Of a stretch of DNA of 64,000 nucleotides, positions 10,561-22,615 are shown in pieces; within the stretch, counting starts at the first letter, position 1; each line of letters begins with the position of its first letter. Origin of the DNA: Isoetes taiwanensis (lineage: Eukaryota; Streptophyta; Lycopodiopsida; Isoetales; Isoetaceae). Where the stretch lies: the NCBI GenBank assembly GCA_021234155.1, contig JAJEKV010000056.1, forward strand, positions 4,261,330 to 4,325,329, given 5' to 3'. Both the position numbers and the translations under genes were made by a program. The notes under the pieces were generated by a model, which worked only from the letters and a program-made list of their open reading frames with translations, was not told the origin of the DNA and made no database searches.

Positions 10561-11867
10561 AAGGCACATGAGGGGTCTCGACTATGAAGACTGTCGGGTT
10601 CTATTCTAGGAAGTGCTGGATGAGAAGACCTATGTCAAGGTCACACGTGATTATAGAGGTGAGCATTTCTTCAAGACAAGGACAAAGACACTAAGAACTA
10701 TTGCGTTCTTGAAGAAGGAGGGTTTTGAATATGTGAAGGATAATTTTTCGAAGAAATATACCTCCTTCACTATTTCAGGACAGTTGTGCCAGGATTTGAC
10801 AATGCCAGCTTGATTGCCATAGGCATAAATGTGTTGCAGAGGAGTGACCAAATAAGGAGTTTACGATAACATACCGCCCGTCTTGGCGAGGTTGATACAA
10901 AATACGGTCTTGCAGAGAGAGGATACCGAAGACTTTCGTTGCAAAGTGGAACCGATTGATAGCAGGGGGCAAGTTGTGTGCACTCATGTACCAATATCCT
11001 TGATTGTTCTAGACACTAGGGGCATAAGTCCAATGTGGGACAAAACCACACTATCAAATTTCTTTAATACAGATGTGAAGAACACCACTGCTGACTCTTT
11101 CTGGATCATGTGCCTTGCAAGACCAGAGCATAATTTTCTGCTATCATCTGCGTTGGATAACTTGGGCTCTAGGTCCAGGGTCTATATTGACATATATGAG
11201 GATGAATACAACAAAAATTCAGCCCATTGCAGGTGCTCCTACTGAGGATATTGACCTAAGGTTCTCGTTTGCCAATCATACTCAGGAACTGCCACCAGTT
11301 CTAGCACGTATTGAAGAAGAGGCAGACGGGGAGAGTGAAGTCATGTCTGAGAAACTATTGAACAATAGATTCAGAGACAATTGGCAAGGCATGCCAAGGG
11401 ACATAATCATGAGAAACCAGTTGGAACCTGCCACGTGTTCTTATCTCGTGCAGAAGCTGGTACAGATAGGAACATTAGTCTTTGATTACTTCTCCTCTGA
11501 TTTGTTTGGCCGGGCTGCATTGATCCATAAGAAATTTTGCATTGTGTTTGAGCATGAGCCGGCCAGGTGACAGTGCGTGCATGGCATTCTTAGTAGGCTT
11601 GACTGTCTCTTGAACCCCATCCTGACTGCAATCCCTGTGACCGAGAAACAAGGTACTGTTGCTGAACAAGTTGCAGGACAATCAAGTCAACAAATACCTG
11701 AAGATGTTCCTGATGTAGACTATGATGTGATCAAGAATAGGGAGTTCGATCTGGACATTCTCAATGATCCTGAGTTCACTGCCAGAGGGTTTGAGACATT
11801 TCAAGTTGATCCCATGGCCGGGACATCCAGCCATGGTACTGGCACTGGGGAACCTGATCCTACTGAG
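10561..11867 (+). pseudogene. Unidentified protein relic, copy F (better preserved)
   Basis: Better copy of the 7621-8843 relic, split over open frames 10613-10813, 10883-11245, 11115-11570 and 11577-11867. Conserved stretches in order: GEHFFKTRTKTLRTIAFLKK, DTRGISPMWDKTTLSNFF, SFWIMCLARPEHNFLLSSAL, LPPVLARIEEEADGE, RDNWQGMPRDIIMRNQL, TLVFDYFS then FGRAALIHKK and FCIVFEHEPAR, and an acidic tail ending near GEPDPTE (TGA at 11868). The E/F copies differ with many changes that keep amino acids, which suggests the sequence coded for protein before decay. The C-terminal block resembles class I methyltransferase motif I. No known family could be named with certainty. Confidence 0.5.
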
Positions 11868-11870
11868 TGA

Positions 11871-12253
11871 ACTAAATTCTCTCATGGAACAAATTTGTAA
11901 ATTGTGTTGATTACATGTACAATAATACTTTTATTTATAAATGCTTCCAAGTCTCGGCTTAGTGTGTCAACTCTTATCTATGAATATGCAAATTCTGCTA
12001 ATATTGCAATCTATGTTTCTTTAGCTCCATTATCTGCACTGTTAATGTTTTTAATGGCGCCAAAAAAATGGCACTTCAGATGCATGATTTCACATAATGG
12101 CGTCATAATAGCATAAAAAATGGCCATAAGACGTGCTCAAAAACAATTTCGCCCCCAATTAGAATCACGAAATTTCTTATTTTAATGAAATTGTGAGTAG
12201 AAGTAATTTCAATCACGCAATGCATGTTAGTGAAGCAATTACTTAAGCGCATC
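11871..12253. other. No recognised gene
   Basis: AT-rich spacer between the unidentified relic and the TRIM element. A short inverted motif (GGCGCCAAAAAAATGGC near 12056 and AATGGCGTCATAATAGC near 12097) is present; nothing else is seen. Confidence 0.5.
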
Positions 12254-12258
12254 ATGAG

Positions 12259-12403
12259 TGTAACAGACCCATGGAAGACCACTCGAGTGGATCTTGGTGT
12301 CGCGTTCCCGAGACACCAGCATAAATGGGTAGAAGCGACTACTCATTAACGTCTAGACGGTTTTGTCCAGTTGGCTAAGGGCATGTCCGTTAGGAATGTT
12401 ACA
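12259..12403 (+). repeat. TRIM left LTR
   Basis: 145 bp, TGTAACAG at the start and TGTTACA at the end, about 95% identical to the right LTR, indicating modest age. It is directly followed by the primer-binding site. Confidence 0.9.
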
Positions 12404-12404
12404 C

Positions 12405-12417
12405 TTGGTATCAGAGC
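12405..12417 (+). promoter_or_regulatory. TRIM primer-binding site
   Basis: TTGGTATCAGAGC, complementary to the 3' end of plant initiator tRNA-Met, one base downstream of the left LTR. Confidence 0.85.
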
Positions 12418-12565
12418 AGGGCTCGAGTTTGAGTCTCCATGGGGGCAAGTGTGATCCAGAATACCGTTGGACGGTAGGTCATGACTTGGTCTTGGACACC
12501 ATGGGATGGTTGTGGTCTATGGTATTGTGATGCTCGAGGACGAGCATAGTTCTAGTGGGAGAGAT

Positions 12566-12710
12566 TGTAACAGATCCATGGGAGACCGCTCGAGTGGATC
12601 TTGGTGTCGCCTTCCCGAGACACCAGCATAAATGGGTAGAAGCGACTACTCATAAACGTCTAGACGGTTTTGCCCAGTTGGCTAAGGGCATGTCGGTTAG
12701 GAACGTTACA
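12566..12710 (+). repeat. TRIM right LTR
   Basis: 145 bp, preceded by purine-rich AGTGGGAGAGAT and followed by the ATGAG target copy. Confidence 0.9.
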
Positions 12711-12715
12711 ATGAG

Positions 12716-13530
12716 GGATGAGGTCGCATACATACTTACGCTAGAAACCATCAAACCCAACAACGAGAGTAAGAAGGAAGATGCTACTTCTAAACAATTG
12801 CCTCGGCCGATTGCTAAGCTAATCAAGAAGTCCCAGAATATATCTCTGGATGAAATTTGAGAGCTTTTGCTCTATAACGACGTAGAGTGTGAAATCACTA
12901 TGTTCTATGATATATCTCCGGATGAACTTCGAGAGCTTTTGCCCTATAGAGGCATAGAGTGTGAAATCACTATGAGCTTTTGCCCTATAGAGGCATAGAG
13001 CGTGAAATCACTCTTACACCAGATATAGAGCCAACCAACAAAGCTCTTTATAAAATGACCACTCCCGCGCTAGCAGAGCTCAAGAAGCAGTTGTAGGAGT
13101 TGCTCGACTTGGGGATTCATTCGGCAGGATGGAAGTTGGAAGATGTATATCAACCATTGACGGCTCAACAAGCAGATAACGTAATGGATCAGCTCCAACG
13201 AGCAAGATTCTCTTCCAAAATGGACTTAAGGTTGGGCTATCATCAAGTAAGGATCAAGGAGGAAGATATTCATAAGACCGCTTCAGAACGAGGTATGGGC
13301 ACTGCGAGTTCACAGTAATGCACCTTTATAAATCGAATGCTCCAATGACTTTTATACGCTTGATAAATGACACCTTCAAAGATTCGTAGACGAGTTCGTC
13401 ATCAATTTTTTTCTTCGACGACATCGTGATTGATAGCAAATCAATGGAGGAGGATGCAGTCCATGTGAGGAGAGTCTTGGAGAAGTTAAGATGGCTCCAC
13501 TTGTTTGGCAAGCTTTGAAGTGTCATTTTG
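12716..13530 (+). pseudogene. Ty3/gypsy reverse transcriptase relic, copy C
   Basis: Pieces of a gypsy Pol in order: PYRGIE and an ALYKMT.PALAELKKQL block (about 13045-13095, the PYR(M)..EL..QL linker before the RT), then [20 protein letters not shown], then [11 protein letters not shown] (the [17 protein letters not shown] block, 13190-13280), then NAPMTFIRLIND near 13335-13370 and FFDDIVIDSK near 13415-13440 (YLDDI with the first Tyr changed to Phe). Many stops and frameshifts; a short block with GELLPYRG-like text repeats at 12905-13010. Non-functional. Duplicated at 47857-48660. Confidence 0.75.
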
Positions 13531-14646
13531 CAATCATCTCCACTTTGATAAGAAAATTTGACAAGAAGATAGAAGAAGCCATCTCCTCTAGCACGGAGTT
13601 CAAGCACATATGGGCTAGTCTTTGTAATTCTCAACATTTTGTTAACTCCTTTGTAAAGATGAATAATAGTTGCAAGCACTACCTAAAGAGTCTATCGAGT
13701 CTATGATCCAACTTGATACATGATGTTATTCAATAACTGCCTTTTTGTGTGCATCTTATATCTGAGGATTATTTGTCAAAGCATGCTTTAAGAGGAAGGA
13801 GAATTGATTGGTTGATATACAAGTTGACTTGTAGATTGGAGACGCATTTGTTATACGATAGGTTTAAGAAGGATGAAGGGTTCAAAGTGAATAGGAAACA
13901 AGAGCACATTGTTGAAACATCAATCATAGGTGCAAGAGTCATTCCAGACGAGGCTATGAGATGGTTGGACTTCAAGGCTGGTGGGGCAGAAGTATGGAGT
14001 CAAAATATGGATGCATAGGCCGAGGATAGAGAAGTTGTGCCTTACCTAGTGGATGTTGCCCATGAGCATTGATGTTCTTGTGATTGTCCATGGGGCATGA
14101 AAAGCAACATGTGCAAGCACCAAGTGAAAGTGATTCAAATGATGGCCAATTACAAGGAAGATGACATTAGTGTGTAGAACTCTATATGGCTCTCAAGCTG
14201 GCAGTTTAGAGAACTTGAGGTCTTTTGGAGAGGCATATAATGATGATCCTATTGATACCATTGCCCTTGCTAGTGAGGATGACATTGGGGGTGACACATT
14301 GGTGGCTGATGACATTGATGAGGAGGAAAATGTTCCTAGGTCAGCAAATCCGAACTTGCAAGCTACCATTCATCACACTATTTTCTATATTGCCTCTACC
14401 ATATCTACTAGCCCTCAATTGGCATTGCAGGCTGACTTCCTGCTACGTGAAGTCAGTTTGAAGTTGGAGAGGTTAAGCAGTAGCACGCTAACCATGGAAT
14501 CTATCCCAAGTCTACAAGTGGTAGAGGACTTCAATGACAAAACATTGGCTAGACCAGTTCCATTTGTGGAGGGTATCAAAAAGAGGAAGAAGACTGTTGG
14601 TGTTAGTGTGTTCTCAGGGGAATGTGAAGGGCACATTCAAGAGTGA
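13531..14646 (+). pseudogene. MULE-type transposase relic with SWIM zinc finger, copy C
   Basis: Frame 13749-14018 (89 residues) reads ISEDYLSKHALRGRRIDWLI and ends RWLDFKAGGAEVWSQNMDA. After a TAG the frame continues and, following a TGA, gives CSCDCPWGMKSNMCKHQVKV (14073-14132). This is a SWIM zinc finger (CxC then CxH), typical of the C-terminus of MuDR/FAR1-like transposases. A second frame, 14161-14646 (161 residues), follows; it is acidic in the middle (EDDIGGD, DDIDEEEN) and ends basic (GIKKRKKT). The catalytic DDE core is not visible, so only the 3' part survives. Two in-frame stops argue for a pseudogene. Confidence 0.6.
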
Positions 14647-14689
14647 TATGGATTTGTCAAGTGTTAATTATGACATTGTCCTTTGTGGT

Positions 14690-15075
14690 TAATCATGATA
14701 TTGGGCCTTTGTGGTTAGGATTTGTTCTAGATTTTTACACAAGTTAGTTATTTAATGGTTAATCTAGACATTGGTTAATCAGGACATGGTTAATCTAGAC
14801 ATTGGTCCTAAGTGGTTATTCAGGACATTAGGCCCTAAGTGGTTAATCGGGACATTGGCCCTAAGTGGTTAATCAGGACATTGGCCCTAAGTGGTTAATC
14901 AGGACATAGTCCTTTATGCTTAGTCAGGACATAGGCCCTATGTGGTTAATCAGGACATAGTCCTTTATGGTTAATTAGGATATTGGCCCTAAGTGGTTAG
15001 TCAGGACATTGGTCCTGAGTAGTTAATCAGGACATTGGCCCCGAAGTGGATTAATCAGGACATAGGCCCTATGAT
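14690..15075 (+). repeat. 26-bp tandem repeat, copy C
   Basis: About a dozen imperfect units of roughly 26 bp, each starting GGTTAATCAGGACAT and ending GGCCCTAAGT or TCCTTTATG. It directly precedes a LINE 3' end and follows the MULE relic, so it may be MULE- or LINE-associated. The same array occurs at 49830-50205. Confidence 0.85.
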
Positions 15076-15346
<271 letters not shown>

Positions 15347-15387
15347 ATAGGCCCTTGAGGCCTCCCATAGACATAATAGGCCCTTGA

Positions 15388-16811
<1,424 letters not shown>

Positions 16812-18933
16812 GACTGATATAAAAAATATCCATGGTTGAACTGATATAAAAAATATCCATTGTTAATGTTACGCTGCATTGCAAATAAAGCTATAAAAGT
16901 TGAAACAAAAACATGTTTTTTGTTGGGGGGGCCAATGGCATTAAGAACACATCTGAAAGGTCATCAGTTTATTAATTCTTGAAAATGATGGTTTTTCAAT
17001 CTCTGCTATTCATAGAAGGGCTCATTCAAAACTATTACGTCGATTGCATGTCTTGGCAACTCTGCACAAATGTTTTCACTGGTCTAGCCTTGAATTCCCC
17101 CCCAAAAAAACAATTTGTCTTCCAGTTGGATGGTGTCAATGAATGAATCTAACACAACAAAGTTGCAAGTAGACGAACTTAGATTGCCTGAGACTTCTAA
17201 CAATTGAGCTCAATCAAACCTATTTAAACTGAAACAAAGTAGACTCGCTCTTAACTGCCTTCGTGCGATGCCAGCTTCACCTCATCCCAGCTGCAGCCTG
17301 CTAGCAGTTTGCCTTCCAGATTTGTTTCACCCTACACGTTCCTGCAAACCCACAAAGTTGTTGCTCTACTATATGATGCATATTGTAATGGTATCTGTAA
17401 CTCCGTCACTTACATGGAAAATGTTTTGTATCGAAGCTTGCTGATCTCTCAAGCCTACAAATCCATTACCTTGTGACAATATAAATGTGCTTTTAACTGG
17501 CTTTCTTGGCAGCATCTGCAAAAAAATTATCATGTAAAATATAGCAGTTTGGCTTTTTAAATTCTCTTCAGAGGCCCCTCTAGGCACACAAAGCCCTTTG
17601 TTATAATGTATATGTACTCTTAACTGGCTCTTTTCTAATGGCATCTACTATCCATGAAAAGTACGTGGCTTGCAAGTGATATTATCCTGATTTATAAACA
17701 GAGATAGAGCAAATACGACAATGTAATGCACTGAAAAGAAATGCATGCCATCACTTCCAAATTAGACAATTAATTGTAATGATGTAAAGTCTAAGATCCA
17801 ACTTCATGCACTTTGCCTGGGTATCAGTGCAAGCTGGAGGAAAAGGTGGATTACCTTTGACACTACCAACATGTAATTCCGAAGTACTAACGGCATTATA
17901 AGAGTACATGACGAAAAATATTAAATCTAGATTGCTAGTTCAATAAAGTTACAAAATGCATTAATATAACCATAAGGCAAAAGAAAATTACTACAACAAT
18001 TTGTTGCTGAAAGAAATGTTATTATTGATTGGCCTTAAGCAGCATGCTCAACTCCATCGATTATACACCATTATTTTACAGAACCCCATGATATGGACTG
18101 GCTAGCAGACACATGGCAGACGCATGAGATGATATAAAAGAACAATTAAGGTTAACATTAATGAAGACAATAAGTAATATGAAATCTAACTATAAATGTC
18201 ACTGTTTCTCAAGCATGGAGTGGTTTTCCAACGAATTGGTTCTCATAATATTTGAAAATTCATCTGGAACTGTGCAAAAGAATTAGGGGGAATTTTTAAC
18301 CCTAATAATGCATGTGAGGGAGAACCTTATTGTACCATGCTTTGTATCAATCTTCACTGTATTCCTAATCCTGATATAAAAGGTGTGAAGGAAAAATATG
18401 TGCGTGTGTTGCTTGCATCAGAAAGCAAGACGAAAGCTTGCAAAGACTCTAACTTCTGGATATGGTGCTAGAAAAATAGGAAGCCAGGATAATCATCTAT
18501 GGAGAAACACAACCACCTGTTGCAGGCAGCTAAGGACCTCTACATCTCTCGTGGCATAAGGCAGCGGAAGATAAAAAAGCAAACAAAAAAAATTCCAATA
18601 ACAGGGTAAGCTTGTCTAGATGGGCATCTTCAATTTATTAAAAAGGAACACTTCAGCAAATAGCTTTTACTGATACACTCCAAGCATTCCTGCATTTAAA
18701 GTTGTCATATATAACATATAAGTAGAATATCGGAAAGGAAATTTTAGAAAGCAACATTGGTCCTTGATATACCAATGCCATTAGTGCAAGAAGAAGAAAA
18801 CATGTCATAAAGGTGGTCTCAGCAACCGGTTATAGAAATACAGGTCTATATCTGCTATTTATCATCTATCCTAGAATTGTTTGCCAACAGTGTTCTATTG
18901 TGCAAGCTTTGACATAAAAATGGCATCATGAGA
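16812..18933. other. No recognised gene; intron-like AT-rich DNA
   Basis: A 23-bp motif with CTGATATAAAAAATATCCAT occurs twice at 16812-16861. Between 17370 and 17650 two segments share a TTAACTGGCT...GGCATCT pattern, an old local duplication. No domain is seen on either strand. Given the exon-like pieces upstream on the minus strand (18934-19320), some of this may be intron or 3' UTR of that unit. Confidence 0.4.
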
Positions 18934-19320
18934 TTACCAACTTTTCCAATAGCTAGATATTCCTAGGGAAAAACCATTTACATGAGGCACCAAGCTATAA
19001 CTATGGTTATGACGGGGCAGCTGAATCTTAACCTGAAATACACAAATAGTCGGAAATAGGTACAGAAAAGAATTATATAATAGAAATACATAAATAAAAA
19101 CGTTCATACATATCCCTAAATCCATTTTCGTTCCATTATTACATATTTGATTAGAGGATAGCAAATGGTTCCGGCTGACACAGTAAGGCATTTGTACAGT
19201 ATATGTAATCTTAGATTCTTGCACTGTGACTCGCATGAAACCAACAACATCTCGATAGATAGGCTTTTCATTCATCTCAGCAGTTTTTTCTACAATGGTA
19301 TAGGGTGGGTAGCTGCACAT
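18934..19320 (-). CDS. Exon-like pieces of an unidentified minus-strand gene
   Basis: The frame is open for 128 residues from ATG 19320, but it looks like two exons with an intron read through. Piece 1 (about 19135-19320) includes EKPIYRDVVGFMRVTVQES and could splice at a GT after NQIC. Piece 2 (18934-19035) starts after a TTTCAG and includes VKIQLPRHNHSYSLVPHVNG. A related exon, with YRDAVGFMRVAVQE in the minus frame, sits at about 19945-20000, so the exon was locally duplicated. A GC-rich promoter-like region lies upstream (19440-19740). No family is recognised; start and exon limits are guesses. Confidence 0.3.
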   Translation of the reverse strand: MCSYPPYTIVEKTAEMNEKPIYRDVVGFMRVTVQESKITYTVQMPYCVSRNHLLSSNQICNNGTKMDLGICMNVFIYVFLLYNSFLYLFPTICVFQVKIQLPRHNHSYSLVPHVNGFSLGISSYWKSW

Positions 19321-19439
19321 CGCAGGCTACCCAAAAAATGAAAAACATAGGGAATATCCGGTTATAAACACGGACCCCAAATAAAATCGGTATTACTTTA
19401 CGGATGTTGGCTAGTGTACCTGCCGAGAGCTTATCAACG

Positions 19440-19740
19440 GGATTAAAAAACCCCGCCCTTTCGGGTTTTCGAGGAAAAACCCTAGCGATAAATTCTCGGC
19501 AAGGGGCTTGGACAGCGCTGGGCTACTAAACGTTCCCACAAAAAAACCCACGCTCGGAGAGAATACCAAGTCGCATCACCCCGGACACGCACATCACCAA
19601 CGAGAAAAACCAATAGAGAAAAAAAACCTCGGCGAGGGCTGATCCGCAGCGTGCCACGCGACAAAAAGCAACATTTACACCTCAAAAAGCGGGGCTGGTC
19701 CGCAGCGTGCCACGCGACAATTATAACAAATATGAACATA
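19440..19740 (-). promoter_or_regulatory. GC-rich promoter-like block with AAACCCTAG element
   Basis: This stretch is clearly more GC-rich than its surroundings. It contains AAACCCTAG (a telo-box-like motif common in promoters and leaders of plant translation genes) at about 19479. A direct repeat with CCGCAGCGTGCCACGCGACA occurs at about 19645-19670 and 19699-19720. The exon-like minus-strand frame begins about 120 bp away. Function inferred from composition only. Confidence 0.35.
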
Positions 19741-19785
19741 TAAATAACAATTTTAAGGGGGAGGATGGGAGTCATGGATCTTGCT

Positions 19786-20333
19786 AAGAGATGAGAAAGC
19801 CGATGAAACGTCGATGAAGAACTCTGCAATAAGTAGCGATCCCCAACCTGATGAACGGCCTACAAATGCATGCGATGCATGCAATGCATGCATGCTCGTC
19901 TTGTGCAAGAATGTCGATTCGCTACGCGAATCGATGACATTCTTGCACTGCAACTCGCATGAAACCAACAGCATCCCGATACCAGAGAACTTCAAATACT
20001 AGATCCGAGGAGAAATGTTGAAGATTGTCCTATGCCGGACAAAAGGGCAAAGATAGAAGAGGTTAGAAAGGATATGAATGGCCAAGAAAGAGTAGCTCAT
20101 GCAAGAAGAAGCCCCTCCTCTGCATGAGATCAAAGAATAGAAGCCATGGATACTGCTGAGAGATGAGAAAGCGTCGATGAAACATCGATGAAGAACTCTG
20201 CAATAAGTAGCGATCCCCAATCTGATGAACGGCCTAAAAATGCATGCGATGCATGCATGCGACGCATGCAATGCATGCATGCTCGTCTTGTGCAAGAATG
20301 TTGATTCGCTACGCGAATCGATGACATTAGAAG
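19786..20333. repeat. 370-bp-spaced direct repeat with hairpins and TGCATGC clusters
   Basis: Two copies (19786-19956 and 20157-20333) share a GATGAAGAACTCTGCAATAAG segment, a cluster of overlapping GCATGC palindromes and a hairpin. In the first copy (19909-19956) arms of about 20 bp reading GTGCAAGAATGTC...GATTCG fold back around CTACG with a 2-base bulge. The second copy has lost the outer match on one side. No protein function is seen. Confidence 0.7.
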
Positions 20334-20378
20334 CACTACTACATCTCAACACGTAAAAAAAAAGAAGAAATAACTCAC

Positions 20379-20669
20379 GATGTCTATGGACTGGCTGACG
20401 AATGTTCTTGGATCCTTATGAATTGCAGTGTGAATGGATCAACCAGACTGATTTCAAAATATTTGTATGTAGAATCCTGCATATGAAAACTAAAAAGCCT
20501 GAAAATGCATGAAAGGTTCACCAACAAATCTATCTACAATCTTGAAGCATTTAACATTTGACAAAATAAAAACTGACCTGGTTCCAAGCTTCCAAACTGG
20601 CACCCAGCTCGTCCCTCGGCAAGGGAACGAAGACTTCTCTTAAACTTCAACTGTGTATCAAGGAAAATC
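20379..20669 (-). pseudogene. RPL15: Ribosomal protein L15e relic, two exons
   Basis: On the minus strand an exon (20669-20578) reads FLDTQLKFKRSLRSLAEGRA then G, matching the TQLKFQRSKRSVAEERAG segment of cytosolic ribosomal protein L15e. It is bounded by TCTCAG before and a CAG/GT donor after. The next exon (20476-20379) begins after GCAG and reads DSTYKYFEISLVDP, matching the DSTYKYYEIILVDP segment of L15e; it then drifts into unrelated residues and a stop. The exon border before DSTYKY keeps a plausible intron position, so it descends from a genomic rather than a retro copy. The N-terminal half and the C-terminal third are missing, and the reading phase between the exons is lost. Confidence 0.65.
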
Positions 20670-21997
20670 CTGAGAAAAAATTGATATTTAGTTTTTTTGC
20701 ATAATCCCATCTGGTTAAGTCGTCCTGATACTGTGCTTTACCTGCAGATGCATTGGCGTCTACGTATTTTTAATATCTGATAATGAGACTGGCGCCAAAT
20801 GAGTTGGAGGACTTCTGAAGCATAAGAATGTTGAGCACAAATTTTGTAGACAATCAGACATCAAAAAATTTTCCTCCACTCCAAATTCTTTCATTGAATG
20901 TTGACTGCCCATTTCAAATTCTGCTCACACACAAACAAACAATTTTAATATACAGAAATTAAACTAAACATGCATTGTATTGCATGCTGCACAGTTAAGA
21001 ATATAATTGTGTACATGTTTGTTACATTGGCCCACCATTGAGGTCGTCCTGAAGCATGGTGGAATTAGACTCAGAATATGCAGAGCCAAGGTTTGGCAGG
21101 AAAACAACTTAAAGAGGAGAGCCAAACGCACAAACTGATCTGTCTCAGAAGAAATTCAATGAATGTTAAAAACAAAATAAAAAATGAAATGCGAAATAGT
21201 TGAACCTAGAATCGGAAATCTGGAGCATGGAACCGGTAAATTTTCATCTTGAGTTTTCAATATACCGTAAAAGCATCTTGCCAATACATCCCGTCCTGCA
21301 GCTAGGTCTACAAAACTCAACGTTCAAAGAGATAAGGCTGCGAAAATCCAGCTCTGAATTCAGCCATCCATATAAAACTGGTGTGCAGTGTCGAAGGCCA
21401 AATCCTCAGATTTCTATTTTCATCTTCCCCTCCTGTATCCGGTATGATGCCTCCTTTAGTTCTAACGGATCTACATAAAAGCACAAAAACCCTATCTAAT
21501 CTAAGCAAGAGGAAATTTGAATGTACTTGTTGAATAAGACAATGCCATAGTTCAAAAGCATGAATCCCAAAATACCAGTTAAGGTGGACTCTCCGATTTG
21601 CAAAACTGCCTGCAGCTGCAGATGATATAGAAAGAAAGGATTAGAAATAGATCTGCATCAACCGAGGGCATCTCTGGAGCCGTTAGGGGATTAAGATTCA
21701 TACAAAAAATTGGACTGGTATGTAAAAATCGCCCTTGCTTGGTACTTCCCTCCTTCGATTCTCACACCGCTGCCCACATTTCTTGCCCACATGTTTGATT
21801 CTCTTGGAGCTGGCCGCCCGACATCGAGAGAAAGAGGGAAACATAAACGAAGACCAAAAGAAAAAAGAAAGCAAAATTTTGAAAATTTGCGTTCCGCAAG
21901 GAGGAAAAGGAACGCCGCATGCGGCGTAAGATGCGGCGTTCCCTTCGCACGGAACCCAACATGCTCCCAAAATAAAAAAGAAGATATACGAGTTTGA
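20670..21997. other. No recognised gene; strong short hairpin near its end
   Basis: Small ORFs at 21200-21478 and 21698-21997 have no recognisable domain. A perfect-looking hairpin at 21909-21943 pairs GGAACGCCGCAT with ATGCGGCGTTCC around a short loop. The surrounding 21890-21955 is GC-rich. It lies about 50 bp before the left breakpoint of the 10-kb duplication. Confidence 0.45.
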
Positions 21998-22250
21998 TTG
22001 AATTATTTTAGATTTATTTTTGTCCTGAATTCTATATAAGAGATTCTTTAGTCAATACTGAAATCATTATAATTTATGAATGCTTCAAAAAAACATCGAA
22101 CTATAGCTCTTAGAGTCAACAACTTATAACCACAAGAATTAGGCCAAAACTTATAATAGTAAGAGAGAAATAATTCATACCCTCAAACAACTCTTTTGAG
22201 TAAAATTGGGTATGGCGACTTCATCTAATGTCATATAATAGTGAAAAAAC

Positions 22251-22511
22251 TTGGGAACATACAAATCAATTTGTTTTATCATAAAAAATCATTTGCTTTT
22301 TATTTTAGCAAGGTTTGGACCCCTTTGTGCTAGAAAATATGAAGAATACAATTCTGCACTAGTACGAAAACTGCTAAAGTATATGAGGTTTGGACAATTA
22401 CCACAAGATAAGAGTGAATCCATTGGTCATGAAATTCTTCTAGATCATAAAGAATCGAGTGAAGATTCAAAAGGTGGTGGTAGATTGCAAAATGAAGAAG
22501 TTCCTCTCTAG
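22251..22511 (+). pseudogene. Exon-like ORF, 86 residues, unit A
   Basis: The frame includes GPLCARKYEEYNSALVRKLL and ends SSEDSKGGGRLQNEEVPL. It follows TTTTATTTTAG (possible acceptor at about 22309) and contains a possible donor at AAAAG/GTGGTGG, so the real exon is probably shorter. In unit B the same piece lies downstream of the RS-rich gene pieces of unit A, but that order was created by the duplication. Family unknown. Confidence 0.3.
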
Positions 22512-22615
22512 ATATATGAGTTTACGTGGCAGAGGTACGATGGACCAATTCTAGTCCATGGACCACAGATGGTCCAGTGGACAACTCTAGTGTTAACAAG
22601 TAAAAGTGTAATTGA

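Larger units (their letters stand above)
8844..11788. repeat. Tandem segmental duplication E/F, second copy
   Basis: Second copy of the 6326-8843 unit. It is longer by about 430 bp because of the SINE insertion at 9533-9965. Its right end continues into the unbroken 3' part of the unidentified protein relic, which suggests that this end is ancestral and that the E copy was cut at GTTTG. Confidence 0.85.
12254..12715 (+). mobile_element. TRIM: miniature LTR retrotransposon, structurally complete
   Basis: The 452-bp element spans 12259-12710 and is flanked by a perfect 5-bp target duplication ATGAG (12254-12258 and 12711-12715). LTRs are 145 bp each, starting TGTAAC and ending GTTACA. The 162-bp interior starts with a primer-binding site (TTGGTATCAGAGC, matching initiator tRNA-Met) and ends with a purine-rich AGTGGGAGAGAT. 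It encodes no protein, so it must have moved with enzymes of another element. It inserted into the gypsy-derived sequence that follows. A truncated copy of its right LTR starts the related block at 47752. Confidence 0.9.

Noticed and set aside
12555-12860. 101-residue ORF spanning the TRIM right LTR and following sequence
   Set aside because: It crosses an LTR boundary and a target duplication, so the frame is accidental.
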